Shown piece after piece: positions 7,363-15,758 of a stretch of DNA of 64,000 nt (position 1 is its first letter; each line of letters starts with the position of its first letter). Both the position numbers and the translations under genes were made by a program. The notes below the pieces were generated by a model, which did not search any database, was not told the DNA's origin, and was given only the letters and a program-made list of their open reading frames with translations. The stretch is from positions 248,001 through 312,000 of the forward strand of contig NZ_JAERPS020000002.1 in the NCBI RefSeq assembly GCF_016918075.2. The letters are read 5' to 3'. The stretch is from Rheinheimera maricola (GTDB lineage Bacteria > Pseudomonadota > Gammaproteobacteria > Enterobacterales > Alteromonadaceae).

Positions 7363-7763
7363 GGCGCACCGGAAATTGTGCGAAATGAGCTGTAATGATC
7401 TTCTGTGTAGTAATACACTTCGGGGGGATTACCACCGGTAACTACCCGCCTCGGCCCCCGATGTGAAAGACCTGGGGTATCTACCGTATATTCGCGATAG
7501 TAACCGCGGGGCTTAATTGGCAACAGGCGTTCTCTGTTGTGAAAAGTAATGCCATCGCGATCATAAGGGAAAGGGCCATTATTGCGGATGCGCAGTAGCG
7601 TTTTTTCCAGCTCACGCTGCTGAGCAGACAGTTGTGGTTGCGGGCTGTCACTTTGCTGCGTTGCAGTCTGTTGATAACCGCCATTAAGGCTGTCGCTTAA
7701 ATTACTTCCCTGAAAGTGATAAATGCCAGCCAGTACCAGCAATACCAACAAAAACTTTTTCAT
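7359..7763 (-). CDS. Secreted barnase-like ribonuclease (RNase N1/T1 family)
   Basis: A 134-residue protein with an N-terminal hydrophobic signal (KKFLLVLLVLAGIYHF), a short Gln/Ser-rich linker and the bacterial guanyl-specific RNase domain. Signature segments are GPFPYDRDGITFHNRE, YYREYTVDTPG, GPRRVVTGG and YYYTEDHYSSFR, which supply the catalytic Glu (E91), Arg (R105 or R106) and His (H123). Such enzymes cleave single-stranded RNA after guanine. I chose the ATG at 7763 (AGGA 6 bases before); the preceding TTG is less likely. It is followed by its barstar-like inhibitor. Confidence 0.9.
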   Translation of the reverse strand: MKKFLLVLLVLAGIYHFQGSNLSDSLNGGYQQTATQQSDSPQPQLSAQQRELEKTLLRIRNNGPFPYDRDGITFHNRERLLPIKPRGYYREYTVDTPGLSHRGPRRVVTGGNPPEVYYYTEDHYSSFRTISGAP

Positions 7764-7884
7764 CAAAAATCCTTTTCAAGCTTTATCGACTAATCTATTG
7801 CAAACAATAGCGGTTTTTTATTAAGGTGAACAGCAGAAATAATGCTGACAGCGTCCTTGGCTAATACGTTATTTTAAAAGCATT

Positions 7885-8913
7885 TTATGTTCTCATTGTA
7901 AACTGCTGCATATGCAGTTTGCGCAGCACTTTTTTACCGGCCTTGGCCATATTTAGCCTGGCGCTAAACTGGCGCAGCTGGTCGTCACTAAAACATGGTT
8001 GAGTGAAGCGGTTAACGTAATCGCCTACCAAATCGGTATACATCACGTTTTGCGGTATTTGAAATTTAAACTGCGCGCGCAGGCTAAAAGCAACAATTGA
8101 ATGCACGCTATCGCCGTCTTCGCCGTTTAGCCCCAGCAGCTGTTTAACCGCTTCAGTGTGTTTGTAGTTTTGGTGCAACGGGTTCATAAAACGGTGCTTA
8201 CTGCGAAAGCGTTGCACTGTCCATTGTGGTTGCCTTTCGCTACCAAAAATCCAGCCACGATAGTTTTTAACCTCAATCACAAAGATACCAAAGGGGCTGA
8301 GTACCAGATGATCTACCTCGGTAAAATCGCCTTTTTCTGCCGGTATTACCAAATTGCGATAGTGCTGATAGCTGGTTGGTAGCTCACTCTCCAAAACCCG
8401 GTGTAGCGCCCACTCGCCCAGCGCGCCTTTAATACGGGCACCGTAGCGGGCGGCAACAAACGCTATCAAGAGTAAAACAATGGCAAACAATAGCAGCATA
8501 GCCAACACTCCGCCTAGCAGTGCCAGCACAGGGGCGAATAGTGTTTTTAGCACATCAGCTGGTTTTGGCGGCGCAGCAGGCGCCGGTTTAACCGGTGACG
8601 GTGTTGCGGCTTTAGCGGCAGCAGTGTTGTTAACCGGCTTAGTGGTTACCGTTTTTTTAACGCCGCCAACCGTAATGGGTTTGGCGGGAATATTGGTCAG
8701 CACCAGATCCTTTACCGGTGCAGGTATCGGGTTTTGGCAGTGGTTATCCACTTCACGCTTAGCGCTTTGGTAGTTATGGCTATTCGGCTGAGCAGCAAAC
8801 TGCACCATCTGGTGCTGCAGCAACAAACACGCGCCCTCGGTATATTGCTTTTGGCCAAAGGCCAGCGGGGAGAAAAGCAGTAACAGCGGTAAAGTAAAAC
8901 GCATCCAGCGCAT
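7885..8913 (-). CDS. NERD-domain membrane protein
   Basis: A 342-residue protein: signal peptide (residues 1-20), a segment with two cysteines shared with its paralog at 1-897, a Pro/Ala-rich linker, a strong membrane helix (about 126-154) and a NERD domain (about 157-270). The PD-(D/E)XK nuclease-like residues are all present: E167 in ALGEWAL, D201 in TEVDHLV and E214-x-K216 in FVIEVKN. The NERD domain follows the helix, so it would face the cytoplasm if the signal is cleaved and the helix runs outward-in. Function unknown; a role in nucleic acid processing is an inference from the fold. Confidence 0.85.
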   Translation of the reverse strand: MRWMRFTLPLLLLFSPLAFGQKQYTEGACLLLQHQMVQFAAQPNSHNYQSAKREVDNHCQNPIPAPVKDLVLTNIPAKPITVGGVKKTVTTKPVNNTAAAKAATPSPVKPAPAAPPKPADVLKTLFAPVLALLGGVLAMLLLFAIVLLLIAFVAARYGARIKGALGEWALHRVLESELPTSYQHYRNLVIPAEKGDFTEVDHLVLSPFGIFVIEVKNYRGWIFGSERQPQWTVQRFRSKHRFMNPLHQNYKHTEAVKQLLGLNGEDGDSVHSIVAFSLRAQFKFQIPQNVMYTDLVGDYVNRFTQPCFSDDQLRQFSARLNMAKAGKKVLRKLHMQQFTMRT

Positions 8914-9428
8914 AAGGCGTCCCTGATTTATGGAATGAAGATGCTAGCAAGCAAAAGAGTAAGCGGCAAGAACCATTTGCCTGAGTACTTACTTGCTTAA
9001 CTTTGAAAGCCTGAACTCAGCGAGATTCCGAGGTTCTCAGAATATCAATGTCACTGACCACATCGATTTCTAGCCTCTGGAATAGCTGTCAGCTATAAAA
9101 AAATACTGATAGAACATATAAATTTAACCGAAAAAAAGCTTGCTTCAGGCAGGCTTTCCCCACGCCAAAAGTGTCACGGTTAGCAGCTACTAACCGCTAT
9201 AATTACCACCTTTTCAACTCCTTGCAAAAAGTTTATAACCACACTATCTTGTGAAAGCCAATTGGAAGAAAACCCCAGAAAGCAAAAGGGCCAGCCCTGC
9301 CAGGCTAGCCCTTTGATGGTTCGCAAGATTGCTCTTGTCAAATCGCACTGACAGTTTCGGATAAGATCCGGAGTTTGTCAACAAGAGCGGATCGGGCGGT
9401 GTGTTCAACCAATAGATCCGAGGTTTAA
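8914..9428. other. Gene-free stretch with a long leader upstream of a tiny ORF
   Basis: No convincing larger gene lies here. The stretch holds a TATAAT hexamer at 9198-9203 on the plus strand, about 230 bases before the tiny membrane-peptide frame at 9429, and a strong hairpin at 9285-9314. It also has two TTGACA-like hexamers on the minus strand (near 9336-9341 and 9376-9381) without good -10 partners. A 64-codon minus-strand frame (9244-9438) crosses the hairpin and has no family pattern. Confidence 0.5.
9285..9314 (-). terminator. Hairpin, possible terminator of a minus-strand RNA
   Basis: AAAGGGC-c-AGCC pairs with GGCT-a-GCCCTTT around a 6-base loop. Read on the minus strand it is followed by TTTTGCTTTC and then GGGGTTTTC, a fair U-rich tail. 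It would end an RNA antisense to the leader of the peptide at 9429. Confidence 0.5.
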
Positions 9429-9515
9429 ATGCTTGCATTTGTCTTATCGATCGCTGGAAAAACGCTGGTAGCTCTGCTCGTTAAGTGGCTATCTGATTTA
9501 AACCGAAAGCGCTAG
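9429..9515 (+). CDS. 28-residue membrane peptide, candidate type I toxin
   Basis: The frame encodes a single hydrophobic helix (MLAFVLSIAGKTLVALLVKW) followed by a short basic tail (LSDLNRKR). GAGG lies 5 bases before the ATG and a strong terminator follows the stop by 17 bases. This size and shape, a membrane helix ending in L-V-x-W-L and a basic end, resembles Ldr/Fst-type toxins of type I toxin-antitoxin systems. The long structured leader fits too. No sequence family was matched, so the call is by analogy. Confidence 0.55.
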   Translation: MLAFVLSIAGKTLVALLVKWLSDLNRKR

Positions 9516-9532
9516 TTCTATTTAGTTACGGA

Positions 9533-9558
9533 GGGGGCTTACTAGCCCCCATTTTTAA
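9533..9558 (+). terminator. Rho-independent terminator
   Basis: GGGGGCT (9533-9539) pairs with AGCCCCC (9544-9550) around TACT, followed by ATTTTTA. It lies just downstream of the 28-residue peptide gene and supports a discrete plus-strand transcript. Confidence 0.85.
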
Positions 9559-9701
9559 TCGGCTTAGCATTAACTAAATTCTTAATGATGATCTTAGTCT
9601 TATCTAAAAAAGCTTTTATCAGGCACGTAAGGCGCCCCACATTGAGTATGTCCTTTATAAAAGCCACTGAAAGCCCCAAGGGTCAGGCCTTGAAAGTTGC
9701 C

Positions 9702-10097
9702 TCAAAACTGCTGCCGGAACGACTGTGCCATTAAGCCGAGCTGATACATCAATTGGTTTGATTTAGCTAAGTCATGCGCATTGGGCCGCAGGATGGCCAT
9801 TAATAAATAGCAACTTTCATTGCCAAAGCCTCGGCAGTAAACCAAATGCGTATCGCTGGTGCGCTTTATTTGAGTAAGCAATACCGCAAAACCGCTGCCA
9901 TTTTCCGCCAGATGGATATGCCTTACCTGCTCTTGCTTGATAATGTCGAGGTTAAACGGGTGATCATACTGTACATCCTTGCCAAACAAGGCAGGCAGTC
10001 TGCCCACCTTGTACTGTTTAAAGTCAGCGATTAGCGCTGCACGTTCATCAGCTGTCAGCGCTTCATCCAATACCTTACTGGTAAATACCCGTATCAC
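9702..10097 (-). CDS. yafO: YafO-family toxin
   Basis: A 131-residue protein that follows Escherichia coli YafO along its whole length: an N-terminal MIRVFTSK strand, ADFKQYKVGRLPALFGKD, the RHIHLAENG segment, LVYCRGFG and the C-terminal AILRPNAHDLAK with a MAQSFRQQF end. YafO is a ribosome-dependent mRNA interferase that stops translation. The start is a GTG at 10097 that overlaps the antitoxin stop (GTGA), so translation is coupled to the antitoxin upstream. Confidence 0.85.
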   Translation of the reverse strand: MIRVFTSKVLDEALTADERAALIADFKQYKVGRLPALFGKDVQYDHPFNLDIIKQEQVRHIHLAENGSGFAVLLTQIKRTSDTHLVYCRGFGNESCYLLMAILRPNAHDLAKSNQLMYQLGLMAQSFRQQF

Positions 10098-10387
10098 TCG
10101 CTAAATTCACTCAACTTTGCGCTATCAGCATTTAACAACAGCTCTTCACTAACACGGCTTATTTCTTTTAGCCTGGCGGCTGCCGGACGAAACAGTCCCT
10201 GTTCTACGGCGCCGGATGCTTCAATAATGCGCAGCATTTTTTCATACAGCTCAGCGCTTAGCATATAACCAGCAGGCTTGTTGTTCGACAGCACCGCCAC
10301 GGGTTCATCCGTAAAGTACTGGCTTAAGTTTTTACGGGCTTCAGATACTGAAACCGCCTTTTCCGCCAAAATAGCATGTGACGCCAC
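10094..10387 (-). CDS. yafN: YafN-family antitoxin (Phd/YefM type)
   Basis: The 97-residue product matches YafN: ILAEKAVSVSEARKN, then the very conserved VAVLSNNKPAGYMLSAELYE and the C-terminal FRPAAARLKEISR that wraps the toxin. It binds YafO and represses its own promoter. I chose the GTG at 10387 because GAGG lies 6 bases before it and the protein then starts in the same place as E. coli YafN; an in-frame ATG at 10417 would add ten residues (MYMMMYLRCN) not found in the family. Confidence 0.85.
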   Translation of the reverse strand: MASHAILAEKAVSVSEARKNLSQYFTDEPVAVLSNNKPAGYMLSAELYEKMLRIIEASGAVEQGLFRPAAARLKEISRVSEELLLNADSAKLSEFSE

Positions 10388-10474
10388 ATTACACCTCAAG
10401 TACATCATCATGTACACAATTAAGCACAGACGTAGTATGGTACTTAGGCAGGCAGATTACAAGCTGACAAAAAA

Positions 10475-10499
10475 ACAAAGGCCGCTATGCGACCTTTGT
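10475..10499 (-). terminator. Terminator of the minus-strand gene at 10524
   Basis: CAAAGG-c-CG and CG-a-CCTTTG form a hairpin around ctatg; on the minus strand it runs into TTTGTTTTTTTG. It ends the exported-protein operon 12398-10524. Confidence 0.7.
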
Positions 10500-10523
10500 T
10501 TATGAGTTCTGCTTGCGCAATAG

Positions 10524-11294
10524 TTAGTTCTTTTTACTCATATCCGGCAATTCAGCAGCGTAGCCGTGGTAGATTTTTGTTACCAGCTCAGACTCAGCAA
10601 AATCGATGCATTTCATCAGGTTATTTTGTTTTCCCGCTTGGGTGGCATAGTCTTTTTGCAGCCACTGCTGTATCGGCATAATCAACGCTTCATAGGCCTC
10701 AAGCGGCATAGCGCCAAACTCGCGGTAGCCATTTAGCGCACTTACTGCCTGGTCGTGAATCTCACCTTCAGTAAAGGCGGTAGCTAAACAACTGGCCTGT
10801 GCATAGTGCTGAAACAGCTTTACGCCGCTTTGCTGTTTAAACGCCATTTCAGCATGGGCAGTATCAGGCCTGGCGTTATCAAAAAAATCCTGGTACACCT
10901 TTTCATCAAGCCCAATAGCATGACAGGTTAAAGAGCCTTCTTTAACAGCAGATAGCTGCATTTTGCCTTCGTTGACTACTACCGCCTGAGACTGCAGTGA
11001 GCAATTGTCCTCTGCTGTAACAGACCATTTTGTTAACTGCGATACCGGCGCAGCTCGCCCTGCGACTATGTATACCTTGGTTTTATCATACTGATAATAG
11101 TCGTGATCTTTGTAGTCAATTTTAACCAGCTCACATGGCGGCGTAAGCTGCAGTACTAAACTTTGGCCATCGCTCGTCACAGTGCAGCTATAATTGACGG
11201 TGCTAATACTTACGTAAGCCTGAGCACACGATGCTACGCCCAAAATGGCAAACAGAAAGGTGAACCGGTTTATACTGAAATTCCCCGGAAACAT
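10524..11294 (-). CDS. Exported protein of unknown function (256 aa)
   Basis: A 256-residue protein with a signal peptide (FTFLFAILGVASCAQA, cleavage before YVSIS). Several cysteines in the mature part (for example VNYSCTV, PPCEL, NCSLQ, LTCHA, ASCLA, MKCID) suggest disulfides and a periplasmic or outer location. The first half looks like beta strands, the second like helices (LFQHYAQASCL onward). I do not recognise a family. It is the last gene of a probable three-gene minus-strand operon. Confidence 0.65.
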   Translation of the reverse strand: MFPGNFSINRFTFLFAILGVASCAQAYVSISTVNYSCTVTSDGQSLVLQLTPPCELVKIDYKDHDYYQYDKTKVYIVAGRAAPVSQLTKWSVTAEDNCSLQSQAVVVNEGKMQLSAVKEGSLTCHAIGLDEKVYQDFFDNARPDTAHAEMAFKQQSGVKLFQHYAQASCLATAFTEGEIHDQAVSALNGYREFGAMPLEAYEALIMPIQQWLQKDYATQAGKQNNLMKCIDFAESELVTKIYHGYAAELPDMSKKN

Positions 11295-11340
11295 ACTTCT
11301 TTATTCAAAATCGACAACAACATACTCAGGCTAACCAAAA

Positions 11341-11880
11341 TCAGTTTTGCTCTGGCACTAATATGTTTAACCCATGCGCGGTGCTGAGAAACGGTTTAAT
11401 CCCCAGCTCCAATTTTTTTTGTACAGCGTAATGCTGCTCTATTACTTGAGCCGGTACACAGGCGCTGGTTAAGTGAAAACTATCTGCCTGAGACACATCC
11501 AGCATTGAGACGACCAAATCATCTTTTGATACTAATAAAATATCGCTGCTGAGTATATCGCCAAGTCTGGTTTGACGGTTAACGAACAAAGATTGATAGC
11601 TTAAGCCGCCGCCATCTGGATGGGAAAAAGCCAGCACCTCAGTGTCAGGCTGACGATCCATTTCAATGTAAGTAGTCAGATTGTCAGGCGCCATTGTTGA
11701 AAACATTACTGAACTAAACGATTTACTCAGATCATTCGAGCTGGGAAGCTTTCTGTACTCGTTATCGGCAATTTTTGAGTATTCAGTGGGTACAAACCAC
11801 GTACATCCAATATATGTATAACTGGTCGCTGAAGTGCTGCAGGCCGAGACGAATAACAAAACGCTAAGTATTCTCTTCAT
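11341..11880 (-). CDS. Putative lipoprotein (179 aa)
   Basis: The N terminus MKRILSVLLFVSAC ends in a lipobox-like VSAC, so the protein is probably a lipoprotein. The mature part of about 165 residues contains two more cysteines (GCTWF and TSACV). No known domain is apparent. Its start overlaps the stop of the upstream gene as ATGA (11877-11880), which implies translational coupling, and it ends 46 bases before the next exported protein. Confidence 0.65.
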   Translation of the reverse strand: MKRILSVLLFVSACSTSATSYTYIGCTWFVPTEYSKIADNEYRKLPSSNDLSKSFSSVMFSTMAPDNLTTYIEMDRQPDTEVLAFSHPDGGGLSYQSLFVNRQTRLGDILSSDILLVSKDDLVVSMLDVSQADSFHLTSACVPAQVIEQHYAVQKKLELGIKPFLSTAHGLNILVPEQN

Positions 11881-12398
11881 GGCTTAATAACCCTATGCAT
11901 CTTTTTATCAGTGACATGAATACTTTCAATGCGACAGTCTGATTTACAATCCCACCACAGTGTTACACCGACAGAACTAAAGTTTGCCACAAAAGTTGGC
12001 CCTAAAATCTTGGCTACCATGCCTATAGCCCCGGAGACATCTCCTGAAATAATTATAGGAGTTTCAGCTTTAATTAAATCGTCGCGTAACAGTTTAAGTG
12101 CTATCCCTCTCAACAGTGATGCTTCCGATTTTACGTAAAGCGCCATTGAGTTGTCAGCAAATCGGTTGGTGTTGAAGCCTTGAAACTCAAGTATTTGTCG
12201 AAAGTCCGCCACATCCATTGTTTCAAGCCACTGAGCCTCTTCGATCAATGCGTTGCGTATGCGCGCCGCCAGAACACGATCAATGGTCACGCTTTTATCT
12301 TGAACGGAAGCTTTCGCTATCTCATGCTGTTTACGCGCTCTGTTGCTAACACTGGGTAACAACGAAGTCCCACCAATAAGGAGTTGGATAGTCGCCAT
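11877..12398 (-). CDS. Hypothetical protein (173 aa), first gene of operon
   Basis: A soluble 173-residue protein without a signal peptide at its start, apart from a weakly hydrophobic beginning (MATIQLLIGGTSLLP). A helical middle (ARIRNALIEEAQWLETMDV) is followed by a Gly/Ala-rich segment (GDVSGAIGMVAKILGP) and a C-terminal strand region with WWDCKSDC, a possible metal or disulfide pair. I recognise no family. It leads a three-gene set with a lipoprotein and an exported protein, which suggests a shared but unknown envelope role. Confidence 0.6.
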   Translation of the reverse strand: MATIQLLIGGTSLLPSVSNRARKQHEIAKASVQDKSVTIDRVLAARIRNALIEEAQWLETMDVADFRQILEFQGFNTNRFADNSMALYVKSEASLLRGIALKLLRDDLIKAETPIIISGDVSGAIGMVAKILGPTFVANFSSVGVTLWWDCKSDCRIESIHVTDKKMHRVIKP

Positions 12399-12493
12399 GA
12401 TTATTCCCTTAATGCAAAGAAGACCTTAATTTTACATTTAAAAAACCATTTAACAACATTTAAATCAAAACAAATTCTTCTGCTATCAAAAAC

Positions 12494-12521
12494 AACAAAG
12501 GCCGCATTTGCGGCCTTTGTT
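12494..12521 (-). terminator. Terminator of the pdh operon
   Basis: A perfect 12-base stem (AACAAAGGCCGC with GCGGCCTTTGTT, loop ATTT) lies 20 bases after lpd on the minus strand and runs into GTTTTTGATAG. Confidence 0.85.
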
Positions 12522-12541
12522 TCGTTACTCACGTAGAAAAA

Positions 12542-13954
12542 TTACTTCTTCTTAGCTTTCGGGTTTGGCAGGTCGGTGATTGAGCCTTCGTAGATCTCGG
12601 CGGCTAGGCCGATAGACTCGTTCAGCGTTGGGTGAGCGTGGATGGTTAACGCGATATCTTCTGCGTCGGCACCCATTTCTACTGCTAAGCAGATTTCACC
12701 CAGCATTTCACCGGCGTTGATCCCCACAATAGCGCCACCTAAAATGCGGTGCGTTTCTTTGTCGAAAATCAGCTTAGTGAAGCCTTCAGTACGCGCTGAA
12801 GCGATAGCACGGCCTGATGCTGCCCATGGGAAGGTAGCAGTTTCGACTTTTAAACCCTGCTCTTTCGCTTCTTTCTCGGTAATGCCGGTCCAGGCCATTT
12901 CCGGGTCGGTGTAAGCTACTGACGGAATGCAGCGCGGGTCGAAGTAGTGCTTCATGCCAGAGATCACTTCAGCCGCTACGTGGCCTTCGTGCACGGCTTT
13001 GTGCGCTAACATCGGCTGGCCGATTACGTCGCCGATTGCATAGATATGGCCAACGTTGGTGCGCAGTTGCTTATCAACATTGATAAAGCCGCGCTCGTCG
13101 ACGTTAACACCGGCTTTGGCTGCGTCTAACAGGTTGCCGTTTGGCTTACGGCCAACAGCTACCAGAATTTTGTCGTAACGTACGGCTTTCTCAGGTGCGT
13201 TTTTGCCTTCAAAAGTAACGTATAAACCGTCTTTCTTCGCTTCTACGCCAACAACTTTGGTAGACAACATAATGTTGTAGTTGTCTTTGTTGTACTTGGT
13301 GTAGGCTTTAACGATGTCAGCGTCGGCTGCTGGCACTAACTGATCAGCAAATTCTACTACTGATACTTTAGAACCCAGCGCACGGTATACGGTGCCCATT
13401 TCCAGGCCGATAATACCGCCACCTAATACCAGCATTTCGCCCGGAATGTCTTTTAATTCCAGCGCGCCGGTTGAATCGATAATACGGTCGTCATCTTTTG
13501 GAATAAACGGCAGTGATACCGGCTCTGAGCCTGCAGCAATAATAGCGTGTTCAAAGGTAATAGTGGTGTCGCCAACCTGTAAGGTGTTAGCGCCGGTAAA
13601 TTTACCGTAGCCGGTAACTACCTTCACTTTGCGCATTTTTGACATACCGGCCAGGCCGTTAGTCAGCTGGCCGACTACTTTGTCTTTCCAGCTACGGATT
13701 TTGTCTAAATCAATTTGCGGCTCACCAAAGGTAACGCCGTGTGATGCCATATCGCGGGCATCGTCAATTACCTTAGCAACGTGTAATAAGGCTTTAGACG
13801 GAATACAACCTACGTTTAAACACACGCCGCCTAAAGTGCTGCGCGCTTCAACCAGAGTAACTTCTAAGCCTAAGTCTGCGGCACGAAAGGCTGCAGAATA
13901 ACCACCAGGGCCTGCGCCCACGACTACTACCTGAGTTTTGATATCGTTGCTCAT
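12542..13954 (-). CDS. lpd: Dihydrolipoyl dehydrogenase (E3)
   Basis: A 470-residue flavoprotein, the usual length of E3. It shows the FAD-binding GAGPGGYSAA, the redox disulfide CLNVGC (C45, C50), an NAD-binding GGGIIGLEMG, the second FAD motif IYAIGDV and the catalytic HAHPTLNE near the C terminus. It reoxidises dihydrolipoamide on the E2 subunits of the pyruvate and 2-oxoglutarate dehydrogenase complexes and makes NADH. It is the last gene of pdhR-aceE-aceF-lpd, separated from aceF by about 150 bases, so extra expression from an internal promoter is possible. Confidence 0.97.
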   Translation of the reverse strand: MSNDIKTQVVVVGAGPGGYSAAFRAADLGLEVTLVEARSTLGGVCLNVGCIPSKALLHVAKVIDDARDMASHGVTFGEPQIDLDKIRSWKDKVVGQLTNGLAGMSKMRKVKVVTGYGKFTGANTLQVGDTTITFEHAIIAAGSEPVSLPFIPKDDDRIIDSTGALELKDIPGEMLVLGGGIIGLEMGTVYRALGSKVSVVEFADQLVPAADADIVKAYTKYNKDNYNIMLSTKVVGVEAKKDGLYVTFEGKNAPEKAVRYDKILVAVGRKPNGNLLDAAKAGVNVDERGFINVDKQLRTNVGHIYAIGDVIGQPMLAHKAVHEGHVAAEVISGMKHYFDPRCIPSVAYTDPEMAWTGITEKEAKEQGLKVETATFPWAASGRAIASARTEGFTKLIFDKETHRILGGAIVGINAGEMLGEICLAVEMGADAEDIALTIHAHPTLNESIGLAAEIYEGSITDLPNPKAKKK

Positions 13955-14106
13955 CGTATTACCTTTCTTTATCAGTTCAGTGTACTGACAACAGCATGTA
14001 GGGCACGGCTGTCAGGCGAAAAAAGTGGCAGAATTTTAACATCCTGCCCCAGCGATGTCCCGTAACTTTTCAGCCCGGGACACAAAATTCGCTGTTAGTT
14101 AAACAG

Positions 14107-15747
14107 TTACATAATGATCTGACGAATATCGGCCAGATAACTGGCCAGCGTCGCGGTAAAGCGGGCCGCCAGGGCGCCGTCGATAACGCGGTGATCGTAA
14201 GACATACTTAGCGGCAACATCAGCTTGGGCTCAAACTCTTTACCGTTCCATTTCGGCTTAATGTCAGATTTAGACACACCTAATATGGCGACTTCCGGCG
14301 CATTTACAATAGGCGTAAACGCCGTACCGCCAATACCACCTAAGCTTGATATGGTAAAACAGCCGCCCTGCATATCGGCAGAGGTTAACTTACCTTCGCG
14401 CGCTTTTACCGAGATTTCCTGCAGCTCGCGCGACAGCTCGATAATGCCTTTTTTGTTTACGTCTTTTACTACCGGTACCACTAAGCCATTTGGTGTGTCT
14501 ACCGCGATACCTAAGTGCACGTACTTTTTCAGGATCAGGCTTTGGCCATCTTCTGATAACGAGCTGCAAAAGGTCGGGAACTCTTCCAGCGCCTTTGCCA
14601 CCGCTTTCATAATAAACACTAGCGGTGTGTACTTAACGCCCAGCTTTTTCTTCTCGGCCAGCGCGTTTTGTTCTTTGCGGAAGTCTTCCAACCCGCTGAT
14701 ATCGGCTTCGTCGAACTGGGTAACATGCGGAATACGCACCCAGTTACGGTGTAAATTATTACCCGACAACTTTTGAATACGCGACAGCGGCTTACTTTCA
14801 ACCTCACCAAACTTGGCAAAGTCCACTTTTGGCCAGGCGATTAAGTCAAAACCCATGCTGCTGCCTGCGCCAGAACCTGAGCTTACTGCACCAGATTCAA
14901 CCTGTTTCACCAGCTGCTTCACGTAGTTTTGTACGTCTTCTTTAACCACGCGACCTTTACGGCCAGTGCCGTTAACCTTGGCCAGGTTAATGCCAAACTC
15001 GCGTGCTAAACGGCGGATAACCGGTGACGCATGCGCATAGGCGCTGTTTTCGATAAAGCCGTCACTGCCAGCAGAAGCGGCGGCAGGCGCAGCTTCTACT
15101 TTAGCTGCCGGAGCTTCAGTTTTGGCTTCTGCTTTGGCTGGTTCAGCTGTTGCTTCTGCTGACGGGGCTTCATCAGCGCTGCCTGCAGTTTCAAACAGCA
15201 TAATCAGGCTGCCGGTAGATACCTTATCGCCCACGCTGATTTTGATCTCTTTTACCTTGCCGGCAAAAGGGGCCGGTACTTCCATACTGGCTTTGTCACC
15301 TTCAACGCTAAGCAGCGACTGCTCCTCGCTTACCGTGTCACCTACTTTGACCATAATTTCGGTAACTTCAACCGCGTCGCCGCCAATGTCCGGTACTTTT
15401 ACTTCCTGCACGCTGCTGGCAGCTTTGCTTTCGGCTTTAGCTTCGGTCTTAGTTTCAGCTTTTGGCTCTGCTTTAGCTTCTTGCTTCGCCGGCACATCGT
15501 CTGCTTTACCGCCGCCTTCACCTTCAAAGGTCATAATCAGGCTGCCGGTTTTTACCTTGTCGCCCACTTTTACGTTAATGCTTTTTACCACACCCGGCTC
15601 GCTGGCCGGTACTTCCATAGAAGCCTTATCGCCTTCCACGCTAAGCAGTGACTGATCAGCGGCTACTTTGTCGCCAACCTTTACCAGAACTTCGGTGACT
15701 TCAACTTCATCAGCACCAATATCCGGAACATGAATTTCAATAGTCAT
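14107..15747 (-). CDS. aceF: Pyruvate dehydrogenase E2, dihydrolipoyl acetyltransferase
   Basis: The 546-residue protein has two lipoyl domains (about 1-76 and 114-188; lipoylated lysines K41 and K152, both in EGDKASMEV), two flexible Ala/Glu/Lys-rich linkers, an E3/E1-binding domain (about 238-276) and a catalytic acetyltransferase domain with H519 and D523 in [10 protein letters not shown]. coli AceF has three lipoyl domains; two is common in this order. I placed the start at the ATG at 15747, with GAGGA 6 bases before it and the usual MTIEI beginning. It begins 11 bases after aceE. Confidence 0.97.
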   Translation of the reverse strand: MTIEIHVPDIGADEVEVTEVLVKVGDKVAADQSLLSVEGDKASMEVPASEPGVVKSINVKVGDKVKTGSLIMTFEGEGGGKADDVPAKQEAKAEPKAETKTEAKAESKAASSVQEVKVPDIGGDAVEVTEIMVKVGDTVSEEQSLLSVEGDKASMEVPAPFAGKVKEIKISVGDKVSTGSLIMLFETAGSADEAPSAEATAEPAKAEAKTEAPAAKVEAAPAAASAGSDGFIENSAYAHASPVIRRLAREFGINLAKVNGTGRKGRVVKEDVQNYVKQLVKQVESGAVSSGSGAGSSMGFDLIAWPKVDFAKFGEVESKPLSRIQKLSGNNLHRNWVRIPHVTQFDEADISGLEDFRKEQNALAEKKKLGVKYTPLVFIMKAVAKALEEFPTFCSSLSEDGQSLILKKYVHLGIAVDTPNGLVVPVVKDVNKKGIIELSRELQEISVKAREGKLTSADMQGGCFTISSLGGIGGTAFTPIVNAPEVAILGVSKSDIKPKWNGKEFEPKLMLPLSMSYDHRVIDGALAARFTATLASYLADIRQIIM

Positions 15748-15758
15748 GTGCAATCCTC

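Noticed and set aside
9244..9438. 64-codon minus-strand frame across the hairpin
   Set aside because: It has no ribosome binding site or family pattern and lies opposite the structured leader of the 28-residue peptide; chance opening is more likely, though it could overlap an antisense RNA.
1..12400. Integron cassette array
   Set aside because: Small unrelated genes and toxin-antitoxin pairs are suggestive, but genes face both ways, operons of several genes occur, and no attC-like repeats or integrase are visible.
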